Positions 1-9,435 of a DNA stretch of 64,000 bases are shown here, in pieces. Numbering within the stretch: the stretch's first letter is position 1; each line of letters starts with the position of its first letter. The position numbers were made by a program, and so were the translations under genes. Origin of the DNA: Scopulibacillus daqui (lineage in GTDB: Bacteria > Bacillota > Bacilli > Bacillales > Sporolactobacillaceae); the NCBI RefSeq assembly GCF_016908855.1, contig NZ_JAFBER010000015.1, positions 1 to 64,000 on the forward strand. Reading direction: 5' to 3'. The notes under the pieces were generated by a model, which did not search any database, was not told the origin of the DNA, and saw only the letters and a list, made by a program, of their open reading frames with translations.

Positions 1-99
1 ATTGAGACATTTATGTATGGTGTGCGTCGATTTTGAATACTCAAATAAATGGGATTGAAATGGCGATCTTTTACGAACCGAACTTATGAATGGGTCCAC
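1..99 (-). CDS. 5' end of an unidentified gene, cut by the window edge
   Basis: Reading leftward there is a GTG start at 99, preceded by an AGGAGAGGAG ribosome-binding site at a spacing of 8 bases and a TATAAT box further upstream (141-146). The 33 codons up to position 1 stay open, beginning MDPFISSVRKRS. I do not recognise the protein and the fragment is too short to assign a family. The good start signals make a real gene more likely than chance, but only the first residues are visible. Confidence 0.45.
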   Translation of the reverse strand, partial: MDPFISSVRKRSPFQSHLFEYSKSTHTIHKCLN

Positions 100-253
100 A
101 GGTATCGCTCCTCTCCTAAAATAAAGTTTCTGCTTATCCAATTATAGCAAATCACTTCCATTTCAAATGAAGTTTGATAAAATTGATACTTTTATCCCGA
201 ATCATACATTGATTCTAAAGTCTCAAAAATCTACAAGTGCAATAAATGATAAA

Positions 254-292
254 GAGGGTGTTCCAAAAGCTCGGCTTTTAAGGGACACCCTC
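254..292 (-). terminator. Hairpin downstream of the MFS gene
   Basis: GAGGGTGT pairs with ACACCCTC around an inner stem AAAAGC/GCTTTT. The T-run on the minus strand is weak (TTTATC), so termination is likely but not certain. The rest of the stretch 100-361 holds only the leftward start signals of the edge gene. Confidence 0.5.
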
Positions 293-361
293 ATTCTTAC
301 ATATATGATTTCTATATTTTTAAATCTATTCTAAAGGGGTTAGAGCAATTTTTTATTTGAG

Positions 362-1726
362 CTACATATTACGAAATACAGGCCGATCGGGATTTGCAGT
401 TTGATCTTGCAACATCGCCTCATGATTTAATTCCTCTAAATTGCAGCCTTTTGTTTCCGGGGCTAACAGCGCTGAAATGATCAATCCTGTTAAACTGATT
501 ATCGCAAAGAACCAAAGGGCATGGCTGTTTCCCCACGCTGCAACTAAATTAGGAAACACTAATATTCCCATTATTGAACCTATTCGACTGACAGAGGTTG
601 CTAACCCCGATGCGCTTGCCCGTATACTTGTCGGGAATAATTCTGCAGGATAAACAAAGTTGAGTATGCCGCCGCCCATGTTGGCAAAAAGCACCGCCAA
701 ACTAAAAAGAATAACCAAAAATGCCATGGACGGACTTGGATTGATAGCCAAAACAACAAGAGCGGCTGTTAATCCGGAAAAGGATATCAATATCAACGGT
801 CTTCTCCCAATTCTTTCTACAAGGTTGAGTCCCACGATGGCTCCAAGCAAACCAAGTATACTGATCGTTCCGGACCCAATATACGTCATTAGTTGCGAGC
901 CGTGGGACAATGGTTTTAAAATCGTCGGTGTATACATTGAAATGCCGTAATAAGCAACCGCATAACAAAACCAGAATCCACAGACAAAAAAAGTGCGGCG
1001 AAAAAGTTTTTTAGAAAATAGATCTGTAACTTTTTGTCTTTGGCCGATTTGACTATTTATAATTACCTTCTGCCCCGTAACTTTTTTCATAATGTCTTCT
1101 GCTTCCTTTACGCGTCCTTTTGCTGCGAGCCACCTCGGCGACTCCGGAAGCTTAACTCGAAATAAGAAAACAATTAATGCAAAAGCAGCTCCTGTTAAAA
1201 GCATATACCGCCATGCATTCGGGCCTAAGGGCAGCAGCAAGATTCCGGCAAGATAAGCAGCAACAGCCCCGACAAACCACATTGCGCCTAAAAACGTGCT
1301 GTGCTGACCACGGCTTTTTGTTGAACTGAATTCGGCAACAAGCGTTGCGGAAATAGGATAATCAGCGCCGATGCCAACGCCTAATAAAAAACGAAAGAGT
1401 ATGAGCTGCCATGCCGTTTGCGAGAAAGCCGTTAAAGCGGCAAAAACGACAAAGGCGAGCAAGTCGATGACATACATGGCTTTCCGGCCAAATTTATCTG
1501 TCAAATTCCCTAAACAAAGGGCGCCGATTAACGACCCGACAACAGCAGAAGAAGTTATTAGCCCTTGGAGGACAGGCCCTACATTCCATTGACTTAAAAT
1601 GAGCGGCATGGCAACCGCTATCACGGTCAAATCAAACCCATCAAGGAATGTACCTGCCGCCGACAGCAAGGTAACCCGTCTTTGAAAGGCTCTAAGTTTT
1701 AATGAATCCAGTTGTTCAAATCCCAT
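362..1726 (-). CDS. MFS transporter, sugar porter type
   Basis: A 454-residue integral membrane protein with about twelve hydrophobic segments. The MFS signature between helices 2 and 3 is visible as GNLTDKFGRK, followed by the sugar-porter motif PESPRWL in the central loop and ERIGRRP in the second half. It should import a sugar, polyol or organic acid by proton symport; the substrate cannot be read from sequence. The start is an ATG after AGGAGGAGAATAA. It lies about 100 bases after a TIM-barrel isomerase on the same strand, so the two probably form a small uptake and catabolism operon, with an inositol- or sugar-like substrate as one guess. Confidence 0.85.
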   Translation of the reverse strand: MGFEQLDSLKLRAFQRRVTLLSAAGTFLDGFDLTVIAVAMPLILSQWNVGPVLQGLITSSAVVGSLIGALCLGNLTDKFGRKAMYVIDLLAFVVFAALTAFSQTAWQLILFRFLLGVGIGADYPISATLVAEFSSTKSRGQHSTFLGAMWFVGAVAAYLAGILLLPLGPNAWRYMLLTGAAFALIVFLFRVKLPESPRWLAAKGRVKEAEDIMKKVTGQKVIINSQIGQRQKVTDLFSKKLFRRTFFVCGFWFCYAVAYYGISMYTPTILKPLSHGSQLMTYIGSGTISILGLLGAIVGLNLVERIGRRPLILISFSGLTAALVVLAINPSPSMAFLVILFSLAVLFANMGGGILNFVYPAELFPTSIRASASGLATSVSRIGSIMGILVFPNLVAAWGNSHALWFFAIISLTGLIISALLAPETKGCNLEELNHEAMLQDQTANPDRPVFRNM

Positions 1727-1831
1727 TTATTCTCCTCCTTTTCGTTGATGTATTCCAAATATTATGCCAATTAAAGGGATAAATGGTGCTGTTAAAATCA
1801 AAGGGGCAAGCCTCACACAGACTTAGGTCCA

Positions 1832-2635
1832 TCAATGAAAAATCAGTCCCTTTTCCAGCATCAGCTGCTTGCTTTCCGTTAACTTTTCCAGTTTGGTTCC
1901 CGGAGCATATTCTAGTATCAATTGGCAATTTGGATTGACATTCTCTAATTCATTAAAAATCGGCCGCCAATCCAGTGTTCCTTCACCGATTGGCAAATGG
2001 TCATCACGATCCCCGGAATTATCATGAATATGAACACCGAATAGCCTTGAGTTTGTACAGCGAATCATTTCAGGGATATTCCACTGATTCAAATGAGCAT
2101 GTCCCGTGTCAATTAAATAGCCGGCAATATCATCCGTTTCATCAAGAAATGCGGCAAATTCATCTTCGGTAAAAATTGATGTGCCGTTATACCCAACATT
2201 TTCAATCGCTAATTTTACCCCTAGAGGTTTGGCAACCTGACATAGACGTCCGATATATTCTTCTGCTCTTTTTCTTGCTATAGCTTTATCAAAGATCGGT
2301 GAAAAGCAAAATCCCGGGTGAATGACAACATGCTCAGCTTCAATCTCATGAGCGAACAGGATAGACCTTTTATATTCTTCAAAAGAAGTGTCGCGGATCG
2401 CTTTATTCTCACTGGTCAAATTGATATCCCAAGCCGGCGGATGAACCATAAATTTAATATTATAGTTTTTGACAACCTTTTTCATTTTTTCAATCTGGCT
2501 GTCCATTTCATCCCATTCTACGCCATCCATAAGCAGCTCAATCTTATCTGCCCCATAGTTAACCAATTTTCTGATATTTTGTTCAACGCTGTTTGTTAAT
2601 AAAATTAAGTCAGAATAGCAAATGTCTTTATTCAT
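1832..2635 (-). CDS. Sugar phosphate isomerase/epimerase (AP endonuclease 2 family TIM barrel)
   Basis: About 267 residues. The pattern of metal ligands of the xylose isomerase-like TIM barrel is visible: VIHPG, AIENVG, DTGHAH, GVHIHDN and ILEYAPG at regular intervals. This family includes inosose dehydratases, hydroxypyruvate isomerases and sugar epimerases; the exact reaction is unknown. I place the start at the ATG at 2635, since GAGGGGTG precedes it at normal spacing; an in-frame GTG nine bases upstream is part of that site. It sits upstream of the MFS transporter on the same strand and probably processes the imported compound. Confidence 0.75.
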   Translation of the reverse strand: MNKDICYSDLILLTNSVEQNIRKLVNYGADKIELLMDGVEWDEMDSQIEKMKKVVKNYNIKFMVHPPAWDINLTSENKAIRDTSFEEYKRSILFAHEIEAEHVVIHPGFCFSPIFDKAIARKRAEEYIGRLCQVAKPLGVKLAIENVGYNGTSIFTEDEFAAFLDETDDIAGYLIDTGHAHLNQWNIPEMIRCTNSRLFGVHIHDNSGDRDDHLPIGEGTLDWRPIFNELENVNPNCQLILEYAPGTKLEKLTESKQLMLEKGLIFH

Positions 2636-3089
2636 GTTCTTCACCCCTCGTTTTCAGTTTATTAACCTGGATTTACAATTAGAAATACTTCCTCCCGATG
2701 AATCATTTCAACCAAGTCTTTCACGGGGCGTTCCTAATCGTCTTTAGCCAATGGTTGTTATCTTTTCTTTATCTCTATCATATTTTACGGTTGTTAAGAT
2801 AGTTTTTACGCATTGTAAATAAATGATTAAGTTTTAACTCTCTTCATTAACCATTGCTGGAAAATAAAATATATGACGCTGTAGATTTTGAAGTTATAGT
2901 AAAGTTATTGTTAGAATCTTGTAAATTTCATTCAAACGAAGCACCCGTTATGCTAGTATGACAATAACCAACATGTTGGCAATAGATCTTAATTCTTTGG
3001 CCTTTGAATTAAATGACTGATGTTTAAATCATGGAAACAATCTATTAATCTCACTTGAAAGATTAATGTTTTATTGGAGGAAAAAAGAA
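2636..3089. other. Intergenic region between the isomerase gene and glpQ
   Basis: Divergent promoter region with no ORF I can support. It holds two copies of the octamer GGTTGTTA (near 2752 and 2801) that could bind a regulator of the leftward unit, and the rightward promoter and palindrome listed separately. Confidence 0.5.
2931..2979 (+). promoter_or_regulatory. Candidate glpQ promoter with an adjacent 12-bp palindrome
   Basis: TTCAAA (2931-2936) and TAGTAT (2954-2959) are separated by 17 bases. The perfect palindrome CCAACATGTTGG (2968-2979) lies at about the transcription start and could be an operator. No clear Pho box was seen, although glpQ is Pho-controlled in B. subtilis. Confidence 0.4.
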
Positions 3090-3986
3090 GTGCTGAAAAA
3101 AATAATGAAAACAACCCTCATCGCTGCATCTGTTGCGATTATTGGCACAGTTGCTTCATTTAATCAATCGTACGCGAAATCAAGCCAATCTTTATTGAAT
3201 CCTAATCATATTTTGGACATATCTCACCGTGGTGCCTCGGGATACGCGCCTGAACATACCATACCTTCCTACAAACTAGCTAAGAAACAAAAGGGAGATT
3301 ATATTGAAATCGATCTGCAGATGACTAAGGACGGCAAACTCATCGCTATGCATGATGAAACGTTAGATCGAACCACCAATGGCACCGGAATGGTTAAAGA
3401 CCATACCCTTTCTGAGATTAAAAAGCTGGATGCCGGTTCATGGTTCAACAAAAAATATCCTGAAAAAGCAAACCCTGATTATGCCGGACTAAAGGTGCCG
3501 ACACTTGAAGACATTATTCATACTTTCGGCCGGAGTACAAACTATTATATTGAAACAAAATCACCAGAAGTTTATCCAGGCATGGAAGAAAAACTGCTTA
3601 ATATACTGAAGAAAAATAAGCTCATCGGACCTGGCAGCAAATCCGGCAAAGTAATCATTGAATCCTTCAGCAAACCAAGCCTTATGAAAATTCACGCTAT
3701 GGATGCTGATATTCCGCTCATCCAGCTGCTTTCTTATTCTCAAAAGGCAAAGATTTCCCAAAAAGAAATAAATGACATCAAAAAATATGCTGTCGGCGTT
3801 GGGCCAAATTATGAAGCTATCGATCGTGACTATGTGCAAAAAATAAGACATAATGGCCTGCTTATTCATCCTTATACGGTCAACCGTAAAGAGGATATGA
3901 AGAAATTATTGGATTGGGGCGTAACGGGTATGTTTACAAATTACCCGGATGTCCTTCATCATGTGATAAAAGATCATGCAAAATAG
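3090..3986 (+). CDS. glpQ: Secreted glycerophosphodiester phosphodiesterase
   Basis: Cleaves glycerophosphodiesters to sn-glycerol 3-phosphate and an alcohol; the B. subtilis relative also trims poly-glycerolphosphate wall teichoic acid from the end. About 298 residues. I use the GTG at 3090, because GGAGG lies 9 bases upstream; a longer frame from an ATG at 3066 would include this ribosome-binding site. An N-terminal signal peptide with a hydrophobic core and a signal peptidase I site near SYA|KS sends it outside the cell. The GDPD motif [12 protein letters not shown] carries both catalytic histidines, followed by [10 protein letters not shown] with the metal-binding acidic residues. Monocistronic, ended by a strong terminator. 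Its product fits the glp regulon at 16-21 kb. Confidence 0.92.
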   Translation: MLKKIMKTTLIAASVAIIGTVASFNQSYAKSSQSLLNPNHILDISHRGASGYAPEHTIPSYKLAKKQKGDYIEIDLQMTKDGKLIAMHDETLDRTTNGTGMVKDHTLSEIKKLDAGSWFNKKYPEKANPDYAGLKVPTLEDIIHTFGRSTNYYIETKSPEVYPGMEEKLLNILKKNKLIGPGSKSGKVIIESFSKPSLMKIHAMDADIPLIQLLSYSQKAKISQKEINDIKKYAVGVGPNYEAIDRDYVQKIRHNGLLIHPYTVNRKEDMKKLLDWGVTGMFTNYPDVLHHVIKDHAK

Positions 3987-4047
3987 ACTGTTCATTTCAG
4001 GGCGAACGTTTCGCCGGCTTATTCATTGAAACAAGTATATCAAAGTG

Positions 4048-4099
4048 AAGATAGAAAACCGATACCAGGAATCTAGGCATCGGTTTTTCTATCTTTTTT
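4048..4099 (+). terminator. glpQ terminator
   Basis: Long stem AAGATAGAAAACCGATACC with GGCATCGGTTTTTCTATCTT (one mismatch), followed by a T-run. Confidence 0.85.
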
Positions 4100-4129
4100 A
4101 ATGACACATACTTACAAAATTAATCTAAG

Positions 4130-4158
4130 TTGATAGATGATTGATTTTGTGTTACGAT
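4130..4158 (+). promoter_or_regulatory. Candidate sigmaA promoter for the DUF6270 pair
   Basis: TTGATA (4130-4135), 17 bases, TACGAT (4153-4158). It is the best promoter in the 309-base gap 3987-4295; the remaining leader of about 130 bases holds no other feature I can support. Confidence 0.45.
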
Positions 4159-4295
4159 ACGGTTCAAATATATTTTTTTGATATTTAACCCATTTTTTAA
4201 CAATAGGTTTGCCCATTATAAAATGATTGATATATGGTTGTTTTTAAACTTCATTGAATCGATATTAAGCTTGACATCATCGGGAGGAATAGCTT

Positions 4296-5093
4296 TTGCA
4301 AAAAATTAAAGTTGCTGTCATAGGATCAGCTGCTACTAGAGGATGCTTCGAGTTAAGCAGTCTATCTGATTTGGATAATATTTTGGAAGTTTCTCTTCTC
4401 CATTATCAGTCTTCTTTAATCAGCATCATGTCTGATCCGGTAAAAAACGTTGCCTTGAAAACTGGGATAAGCCCCTTTACAAAAAAAATCATGACCGAAG
4501 ATTTTGAGAAGGGCATTTTTGATAAATTAAAAACCATTATGCCGGACTTTGTCGTCATGGATTTTATTCCAGACATCACTTACGGTGCACTCCGGATCGG
4601 GGATGCATACGTGACTAATAATAAGAAGAAATTAGACTATGCTGAGATACCAGAAAACGCAGAAAGCTTTACTATTTCTTCAAATCAGACCGAATATGCA
4701 AAAAAATGGGCAGCATCATTTAATAGGTTTGTTAAGCAATTGAAAATAGTCTGCCCTCAAACGAGAATTGTTGTTCATTCAGCATGCTTTGTCAGTTCTT
4801 ATTATGAAAAAAATTATCAATTAAAAAGTCTCCAAAGAAACGATATTCAAAAGAAAAATAAGCTGTTAAGAACTTTAGAAGGTTTGATTAATGATGATGA
4901 TATATACTATATAGACCTTACCCATCGCAAGTTTCATTCATCTGCGATGCATGAATGGAAACTAAGTTATTTGCATTATGAAACCAAATATTACAATGAA
5001 TTTTTGCTTGAATTTTTTAAATTAATCATTAAGACGGGTTTACAAGACCAAACGAGGGATGATAAATGTCGAAAATTACCTTTTCTGTCATAG
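4296..5093 (+). CDS. DUF6270 family protein, diverged paralog 1
   Basis: 265 residues, TTG start after GGGAGG at good spacing. No signal peptide or membrane segment. It shares with the next gene a layout known for DUF6270: an N-terminal beta strand ending in a GS motif (IGSAATRG here), MDFIPDITYG, a YVTNN block, and a C-terminal HYETKYY block. The layout resembles SGNH-type hydrolases (N-terminal Ser, C-terminal His), which is my inference. Compared with its neighbour, the Cys and Asp of GSCVSRD are replaced (GSAATRG), so activity may differ. DUF6270 genes are often found with teichoic acid or polysaccharide polymerases; here glpQ is upstream. Function unknown. Confidence 0.7.
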   Translation: MQKIKVAVIGSAATRGCFELSSLSDLDNILEVSLLHYQSSLISIMSDPVKNVALKTGISPFTKKIMTEDFEKGIFDKLKTIMPDFVVMDFIPDITYGALRIGDAYVTNNKKKLDYAEIPENAESFTISSNQTEYAKKWAASFNRFVKQLKIVCPQTRIVVHSACFVSSYYEKNYQLKSLQRNDIQKKNKLLRTLEGLINDDDIYYIDLTHRKFHSSAMHEWKLSYLHYETKYYNEFLLEFFKLIIKTGLQDQTRDDKCRKLPFLS

Positions 5094-5902
5094 GTTCTTG
5101 TGTTTCGAGAGATGTTTTTAATAGAAGTTTTGTTCCTGAGTATAAAGCGTTTTATGAATGTATAAGCACAGCATGGCAATGTTCCATCATCAGCTTAATG
5201 TCTCCGAAAGTTAACCTTTCCGAAGACGATTTGGAATTGTCGGAGGAAATAAGCAAACATAGGCATAACACATTATTAGCGGATTTATCTAAAGAATACT
5301 TAAATGAAATTAAAAATAATCAGCCAGATTATATCATTGTTGACTTTTATGCTGATATGCGGTACGGCATTGTTCAGTCAGGCAATTGTTATTTAACCAA
5401 TAACCCTAATGGTTTCAGAAAAACTAAGTTCTTTCGCGAAAAAAGGTATGACAACAGCTATCGATTTCGCGCCGACATGAATATTTACAGACCATTATGG
5501 GAAAAAGCGTTCGACGACTTTTATCATTTTGTACAAGATCATCTTCCTAATACAAAAATTATCCTAAATTGTTTTCGTTATGCAAATTCCTATGTTAATC
5601 AAAGCGGAGAATTAGTCATGTTTGATCAAGAGCGTTATAGTTTTCTTGATGCCGAGACGAAACTTTTTAATGAACTTTATGAATATATGTTGAGCAAATA
5701 CCAATTGCGAAAGGTCGATATCCGGGAAAATGAATATTATGCGGATGGAAGTTATGCCTTTGGTTTAGCGCCATGGCACTATGAAAGAAAATACCATAAA
5801 GATTTTTTCCATCAATTAAACCAAATATGTTTAAAAGATATTTTGGATGCCGACAAACAAACTCATGACATAAAATCAAAAATACAGCGCCTGCTTTCAT
5901 AA
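5066..5902 (+). CDS. DUF6270 family protein, canonical paralog 2
   Basis: 278 residues, ATG start after GAGGGATGAT, overlapping the end of the first paralog by 28 bases in another frame, so translation is probably coupled. It keeps the full family motif IGSCVSRDVF near residue 9, VDFYADMRYG near residue 95, YLTNNPNG, and a C-terminal WHYERKYHKDF block. Cytoplasmic by sequence. A role in modifying a cell-surface glycopolymer is possible, because this family often accompanies CDP-glycerol glycerophosphotransferases, one of which lies at 28-32 kb, but there is no direct evidence for it. The stop codon sits in the loop of the terminator shared with the copper unit. Confidence 0.75.
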   Translation: MSKITFSVIGSCVSRDVFNRSFVPEYKAFYECISTAWQCSIISLMSPKVNLSEDDLELSEEISKHRHNTLLADLSKEYLNEIKNNQPDYIIVDFYADMRYGIVQSGNCYLTNNPNGFRKTKFFREKRYDNSYRFRADMNIYRPLWEKAFDDFYHFVQDHLPNTKIILNCFRYANSYVNQSGELVMFDQERYSFLDAETKLFNELYEYMLSKYQLRKVDIRENEYYADGSYAFGLAPWHYERKYHKDFFHQLNQICLKDILDADKQTHDIKSKIQRLLS

Positions 5903-5910
5903 GGCGCTGT
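5884..5910 (-). terminator. Terminator of the csoR-copA-copZ unit
   Basis: ACAGCGCC/GGCGCTGT stem with a T-rich run (ATTTTTGATTTT) on the minus strand. It may also weakly stop the rightward DUF6270 transcript. Confidence 0.7.
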
Positions 5911-5927
5911 ATGTCTTCCCCTTTCAT

Positions 5928-6134
5928 TTAGGCAACATCGTATCCTTGATCTTCAATAGCTTCTTTCATTTTCTCAATAGTGACTTTGCTTTTGTCAAAG
6001 CTTACGTCAACTTTTCCTTCGCTGAGGTGCACTTTAACGGCTGAAACACCGTCTAGTTCTTTTAATGCATTCGTCACTGCCGCCTCGCAATGACCGCAAG
6101 TCATACCTTGGACGTTAAGTGTTATGTTTTCCAT
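5928..6134 (-). CDS. copZ: Copper chaperone CopZ
   Basis: 68-residue heavy-metal-associated (HMA) domain with the Cu(I) motif GMTCGHC near residues 10-16. It carries Cu(I) in the cytosol and hands it to CopA or CsoR. The start is an ATG after AAAGGAG. It is the last gene of the leftward copper unit, 42 bases after copA. Length is typical of the family. Confidence 0.93.
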   Translation of the reverse strand: MENITLNVQGMTCGHCEAAVTNALKELDGVSAVKVHLSEGKVDVSFDKSKVTIEKMKEAIEDQGYDVA

Positions 6135-6176
6135 GATTAAAAACTCCTTTTTCAGATAATGTCAAACGAGATTTTT

Positions 6177-8579
6177 TTATATTTTAACACGCTTGAGACG
6201 CAATGAGTTAATGACAACCGAAACTGAACTGAATGCCATTGCAGCTCCGGCAACCCAAGGAGCCAATAAACCAATAGCCGCAATCGGTATGCCGACAGCG
6301 TTATAGATCAGCGCCCAAAACAAGTTTTGGCGGATATTTCCCATTGTTTTTCTGCTTAATTCAATGGCTCTTGGTATATGATCCAAATCTCCGCCCACAA
6401 GCGTGATATCAGCCGTTTCAATGGCAACGTCTGCCCCAGTGCCGATAGCCATGCCGATATCGGCGGCCGCAAGGGCAGGCGCATCGTTAATACCATCGCC
6501 GACCATTGCTGCTTTCATGCCTTTTTTTTGCATCATTTGCACTTTTTCTGCTTTGTCTTCTGGAAGAACTTCCGCGAAGACATGATCAATGCCTGCTTGT
6601 TTGGCAATAGCATTGGCTGTTCGAGTATTATCGCCGGTTATCATATAGACATCCATGCCAAGCGCCTTTATTTTTTTGACGGCATTGGCTGAAGATTCTT
6701 TGATCGTATCCGCAACCGCAATGATGCCTTTTATGCTATTATCATAAGAAATCAACATGGCTGTCTTGCCTTCCAATTCGAGCTGGGACATTTTATTTTC
6801 CAGATTGGAATAGCTTATATTTTCTTTTTCCATTAATCGGCGCGTACCGATGAACAATGGCTTCTGATTGGCCAACGCCTTGATCCCATGACCGGGCACC
6901 GCTTCAAAATCATCAATATTAACATTTTCAATTCCTTGCTCATTGCCATACTCAACGATCGCTTGGGCTAATGGATGTTCACTTGACTTTTCTGCAGACG
7001 CGACCATTGACAAAATCATTGAACTTTCGTCCTCATTGACAGTCAGAAAGTCGGTCACTTCCGGTTTTCCTTTCGTTATCGTACCTGTTTTATCAAGTAG
7101 AACAGCATTCAATCCTTGCGTTGCTTCTAAGTATTCACCGCCTTTAAAAAGAATGCCGTGTTCTGCGCCTTTCCCTGTCCCCACCATCATTGATGTCGGT
7201 GTCGCGAGCCCTAAAGCACATGGACAAGCAATCACTAGAACAGCAATAGCGGGTTCTAAGGCTTGCGGCAAGCTGCCAGGTGATACAAAGATTATCCAAA
7301 CTAAAAAGGTCAGGACAGCTATGCCAATAACAACCGGAACAAAGATGCCTGAAATAACATCTGCCAACCGCTGAATAGGCGCTTTAGATCCTTGCGCTTC
7401 CTCAACAATTTTGATTATGCCGGCGAGGGCGGTATCTTTGCCGACTTTCTCAGCTTTCATTTTAATGGTTCCATTTTTATTTAAGGTGGCGCCGATAACG
7501 GTATCACCTTCATTCTTTCCAACAGGAAGCGACTCGCCTGTAATCATCGATTCATCAACAGATGTGCGCCCTTCGATAACGATACCGTCTACAGGTATTT
7601 TTTCGCCAGGTCTAACAATCAGTTGATCGCTAACTTGCACTTGATTAACAGGTATTTTCACTTCTTGGCCGTCCCGGACCACTGCCGCTTCTTTGGCTTG
7701 AAGATCGAAAAGCTTTTTGATCGCTTCCGTAGTCCGTCCTTTGGCTTTGGCTTCAAGACATTTTCCTAATAAAATAAGCGTAATCAGAATCGCGCTTGTT
7801 TCAAAGTATAAATCCGGTTTCGCCAGTGCGCCGAATTGATAGCGGAGCGTCTCGGCCAAGCTGTAAAAATATGCGGCGGAAGTCCCTAAAGCAACAAGCA
7901 CATCCATATTGGCGCTTTTATTCAGCAGCGCCCGAAAAGCACCGGCATAGAATTGTCCGCCAATATAAAATTGAACAATCGTAGCAAGAACAAATTGAAA
8001 CCATGGATTCATTAATATACCCGGGACATGTAATCCCGTATCAAAAGGCAAATGGGCGGCCATTGTGTAAAGAAGCGGCAAAGAAAGAATAACTGAAATG
8101 GCGAGCTTGATCTCTTTGCCTCGTATTTCTTTCTTCTTGGCGGCGTTTTTTTCTTCTTGGTCTTGTTTAAGAACCGCTTTATAGCCAAGTTTTTTTACTT
8201 TATGAATAATGTCCTCTAAATGGACGACGTCCGGTTCATACTCGACGGTGCCCGATTCAGCCGCCAAATTGACATTTGCCATTGCCACACCGTCCATACG
8301 TTTAAGGACTTTTTCGATTCGGCTGGCGCAAGCCGCACATGTCATGCCTTTAATATCTAAGTCAACTGTTTCTTTTCTGACGCCGTAGCCGAGCTTCTCT
8401 ATCTTTGCCACTATATCCTTTGGATGGACGAGGTTCTCATCAATTTTTATATTAGCTTTTTCTAAAGCTAAATTGACATTCGCCTCAACACCGTCCATTT
8501 TATTTAGAACCTTTTCAATCCGGGCGGAACAAGCGGCACATGTCATGCCCGTGATGCTGATATTCAGTTCCTTACTCAA
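6177..8579 (-). CDS. copA: Copper-exporting P1B-type ATPase
   Basis: About 800 residues. Two N-terminal HMA domains each show GMTCAAC (near residues 14 and 85). The membrane metal site CPC is near residue 456, the phosphorylation motif DKTGT near 497, and the hinge motif GDGINDAP near 696; eight membrane segments are expected. It pumps Cu(I) out of the cytosol using ATP. The annotated frame can begin at a GTG at 8588, but GGGAGGTGAT overlaps that position, so a TTG at 8579 (or 8582) is the likelier start. It follows csoR by under 20 bases and precedes copZ, so one copper-induced transcript is expected. Confidence 0.95.
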   Translation of the reverse strand: MSKELNISITGMTCAACSARIEKVLNKMDGVEANVNLALEKANIKIDENLVHPKDIVAKIEKLGYGVRKETVDLDIKGMTCAACASRIEKVLKRMDGVAMANVNLAAESGTVEYEPDVVHLEDIIHKVKKLGYKAVLKQDQEEKNAAKKKEIRGKEIKLAISVILSLPLLYTMAAHLPFDTGLHVPGILMNPWFQFVLATIVQFYIGGQFYAGAFRALLNKSANMDVLVALGTSAAYFYSLAETLRYQFGALAKPDLYFETSAILITLILLGKCLEAKAKGRTTEAIKKLFDLQAKEAAVVRDGQEVKIPVNQVQVSDQLIVRPGEKIPVDGIVIEGRTSVDESMITGESLPVGKNEGDTVIGATLNKNGTIKMKAEKVGKDTALAGIIKIVEEAQGSKAPIQRLADVISGIFVPVVIGIAVLTFLVWIIFVSPGSLPQALEPAIAVLVIACPCALGLATPTSMMVGTGKGAEHGILFKGGEYLEATQGLNAVLLDKTGTITKGKPEVTDFLTVNEDESSMILSMVASAEKSSEHPLAQAIVEYGNEQGIENVNIDDFEAVPGHGIKALANQKPLFIGTRRLMEKENISYSNLENKMSQLELEGKTAMLISYDNSIKGIIAVADTIKESSANAVKKIKALGMDVYMITGDNTRTANAIAKQAGIDHVFAEVLPEDKAEKVQMMQKKGMKAAMVGDGINDAPALAAADIGMAIGTGADVAIETADITLVGGDLDHIPRAIELSRKTMGNIRQNLFWALIYNAVGIPIAAIGLLAPWVAGAAMAFSSVSVVINSLRLKRVKI

Positions 8580-8596
8580 CAATATCACCTCCCTGC

Positions 8597-8923
8597 TTAT
8601 TTGGAGAATTGCTGGATCACCTTCATTAATTCATCAATATAATGCTCACCTTCCCCTTCTTTTACAGCATTGGCAACACATGATTTTGTATGGCGCTCAA
8701 GGAGCGAGTATCCGGTGTTTTTAAGCGCGGCTTGAATGGCGGAAATTTGGATTAATATATCGACACAATAACGGTCATCCTGAACCATTTTTTGCAGCCC
8801 TCTGACTTGGCCTTCAATCCTTTTTAAGCGATTAATAATTTGCTTCTTTTCTTGTTCGCTCCTCGGTGTCCTTGGCTTCTTTTCCGGATGCATATCTATA
8901 TCAATTGAATGATGTTCACACAT
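8597..8923 (-). CDS. csoR: Copper-sensing repressor CsoR
   Basis: About 108 residues, all-helical metal-sensing repressor of the CsoR/RcnR family. The Cu(I) ligands are visible as Cys in DRYCVDIL and the His and Cys of ERHTKSC, and the DNA-facing arginines in [11 protein letters not shown]. Cu(I) binding releases it from DNA. I prefer the ATG at 8923, because AGAGGTGAGG lies just upstream; the in-frame GTG at 8932 is inside that site. First gene of the copper unit, with a matching operator inside its own promoter. Confidence 0.93.
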   Translation of the reverse strand: MCEHHSIDIDMHPEKKPRTPRSEQEKKQIINRLKRIEGQVRGLQKMVQDDRYCVDILIQISAIQAALKNTGYSLLERHTKSCVANAVKEGEGEHYIDELMKVIQQFSK

Positions 8924-8946
8924 TAGCCTCACCTCTCTAACTTCGA

Positions 8947-9306
8947 TTATATTATACCCCGGTACCGTATTTTATTCAAAACATTTGTTTGAATGGTTTC
9001 GTATCCATGACATTGACACCACTCATGCTGTATTCTCATTAAATGAGAACCGATCCCTTTGCGGCGATAATCATGATGAATGCCGCCAATCCAGCTGTAA
9101 TATTGTTTCTCTTTTCTTTCGTAACCGACTTTATAACCACTGACTTTTTCATTGTCTGTGGCTGCACAGACGAATAGACGCTTTTTGTCGTTCATTATTT
9201 TCGAAAGATCACTTATATCAGTTTGAAATATTTTCCCATGCAGACTTTTAATCCCCTTTAAAACATGTTCGTTGCCTACATTGTCTTCGTGTGAGATAAA
9301 TTTCAT
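8947..9306 (-). pseudogene. GNAT N-acetyltransferase lacking its C-terminus
   Basis: 119 residues. The acetyl-CoA-binding part is intact (GGIHHDYRRKGIGSHLM near residues 74-90), but the frame ends right after TNVLNKIRYRG, where family members normally continue for about 30 residues (a conserved N-x-F/W-R-x-M stretch and the last strands). The start has a good AAAGGAAGAG site. The lost end has been replaced by the csoR promoter and operator. It is probably non-functional or in decay; a short functional variant cannot be excluded. Confidence 0.6.
8951..8979 (-). promoter_or_regulatory. csoR-copA-copZ promoter with CsoR operator in the spacer
   Basis: On the minus strand TTGAAT (+ strand 8974-8979) and TATAAT (8951-8956) are exactly 17 bases apart. 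The spacer and -10 edge contain ATACGGTACCGGGGTAT (8954-8970), a pseudo-palindrome of the CsoR type (ATAC, 9 bases, GTAT). Binding there would block RNA polymerase. The site lies in the 3' end of the truncated acetyltransferase gene. Confidence 0.75.
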
Positions 9307-9392
9307 TTAATCTCTTCCTTTCTTAGAAATCACCTGTTCATCTCATCCTTTCTATGCGATTGTTTAAATTCCTTTTCCATCGTATAAGAAAA

Positions 9393-9421
9393 GAGCTGAC
9401 CTCAATTATTTAAGGCAGCTC
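9393..9421 (-). terminator. Terminator of the pxp-kipR operon
   Basis: GAGCTG(C)CTT...AGG(T)CAGCTC stem followed by TTTTCTT on the minus strand. Confidence 0.7.
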
Positions 9422-9435
9422 AGAGACGAATCTTT

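Noticed and set aside
6943-7374. 143-residue open frame antisense to copA
   Set aside because: Shadow of the copA coding pattern; no ribosome-binding site, and the composition is that of a reverse-complemented gene.
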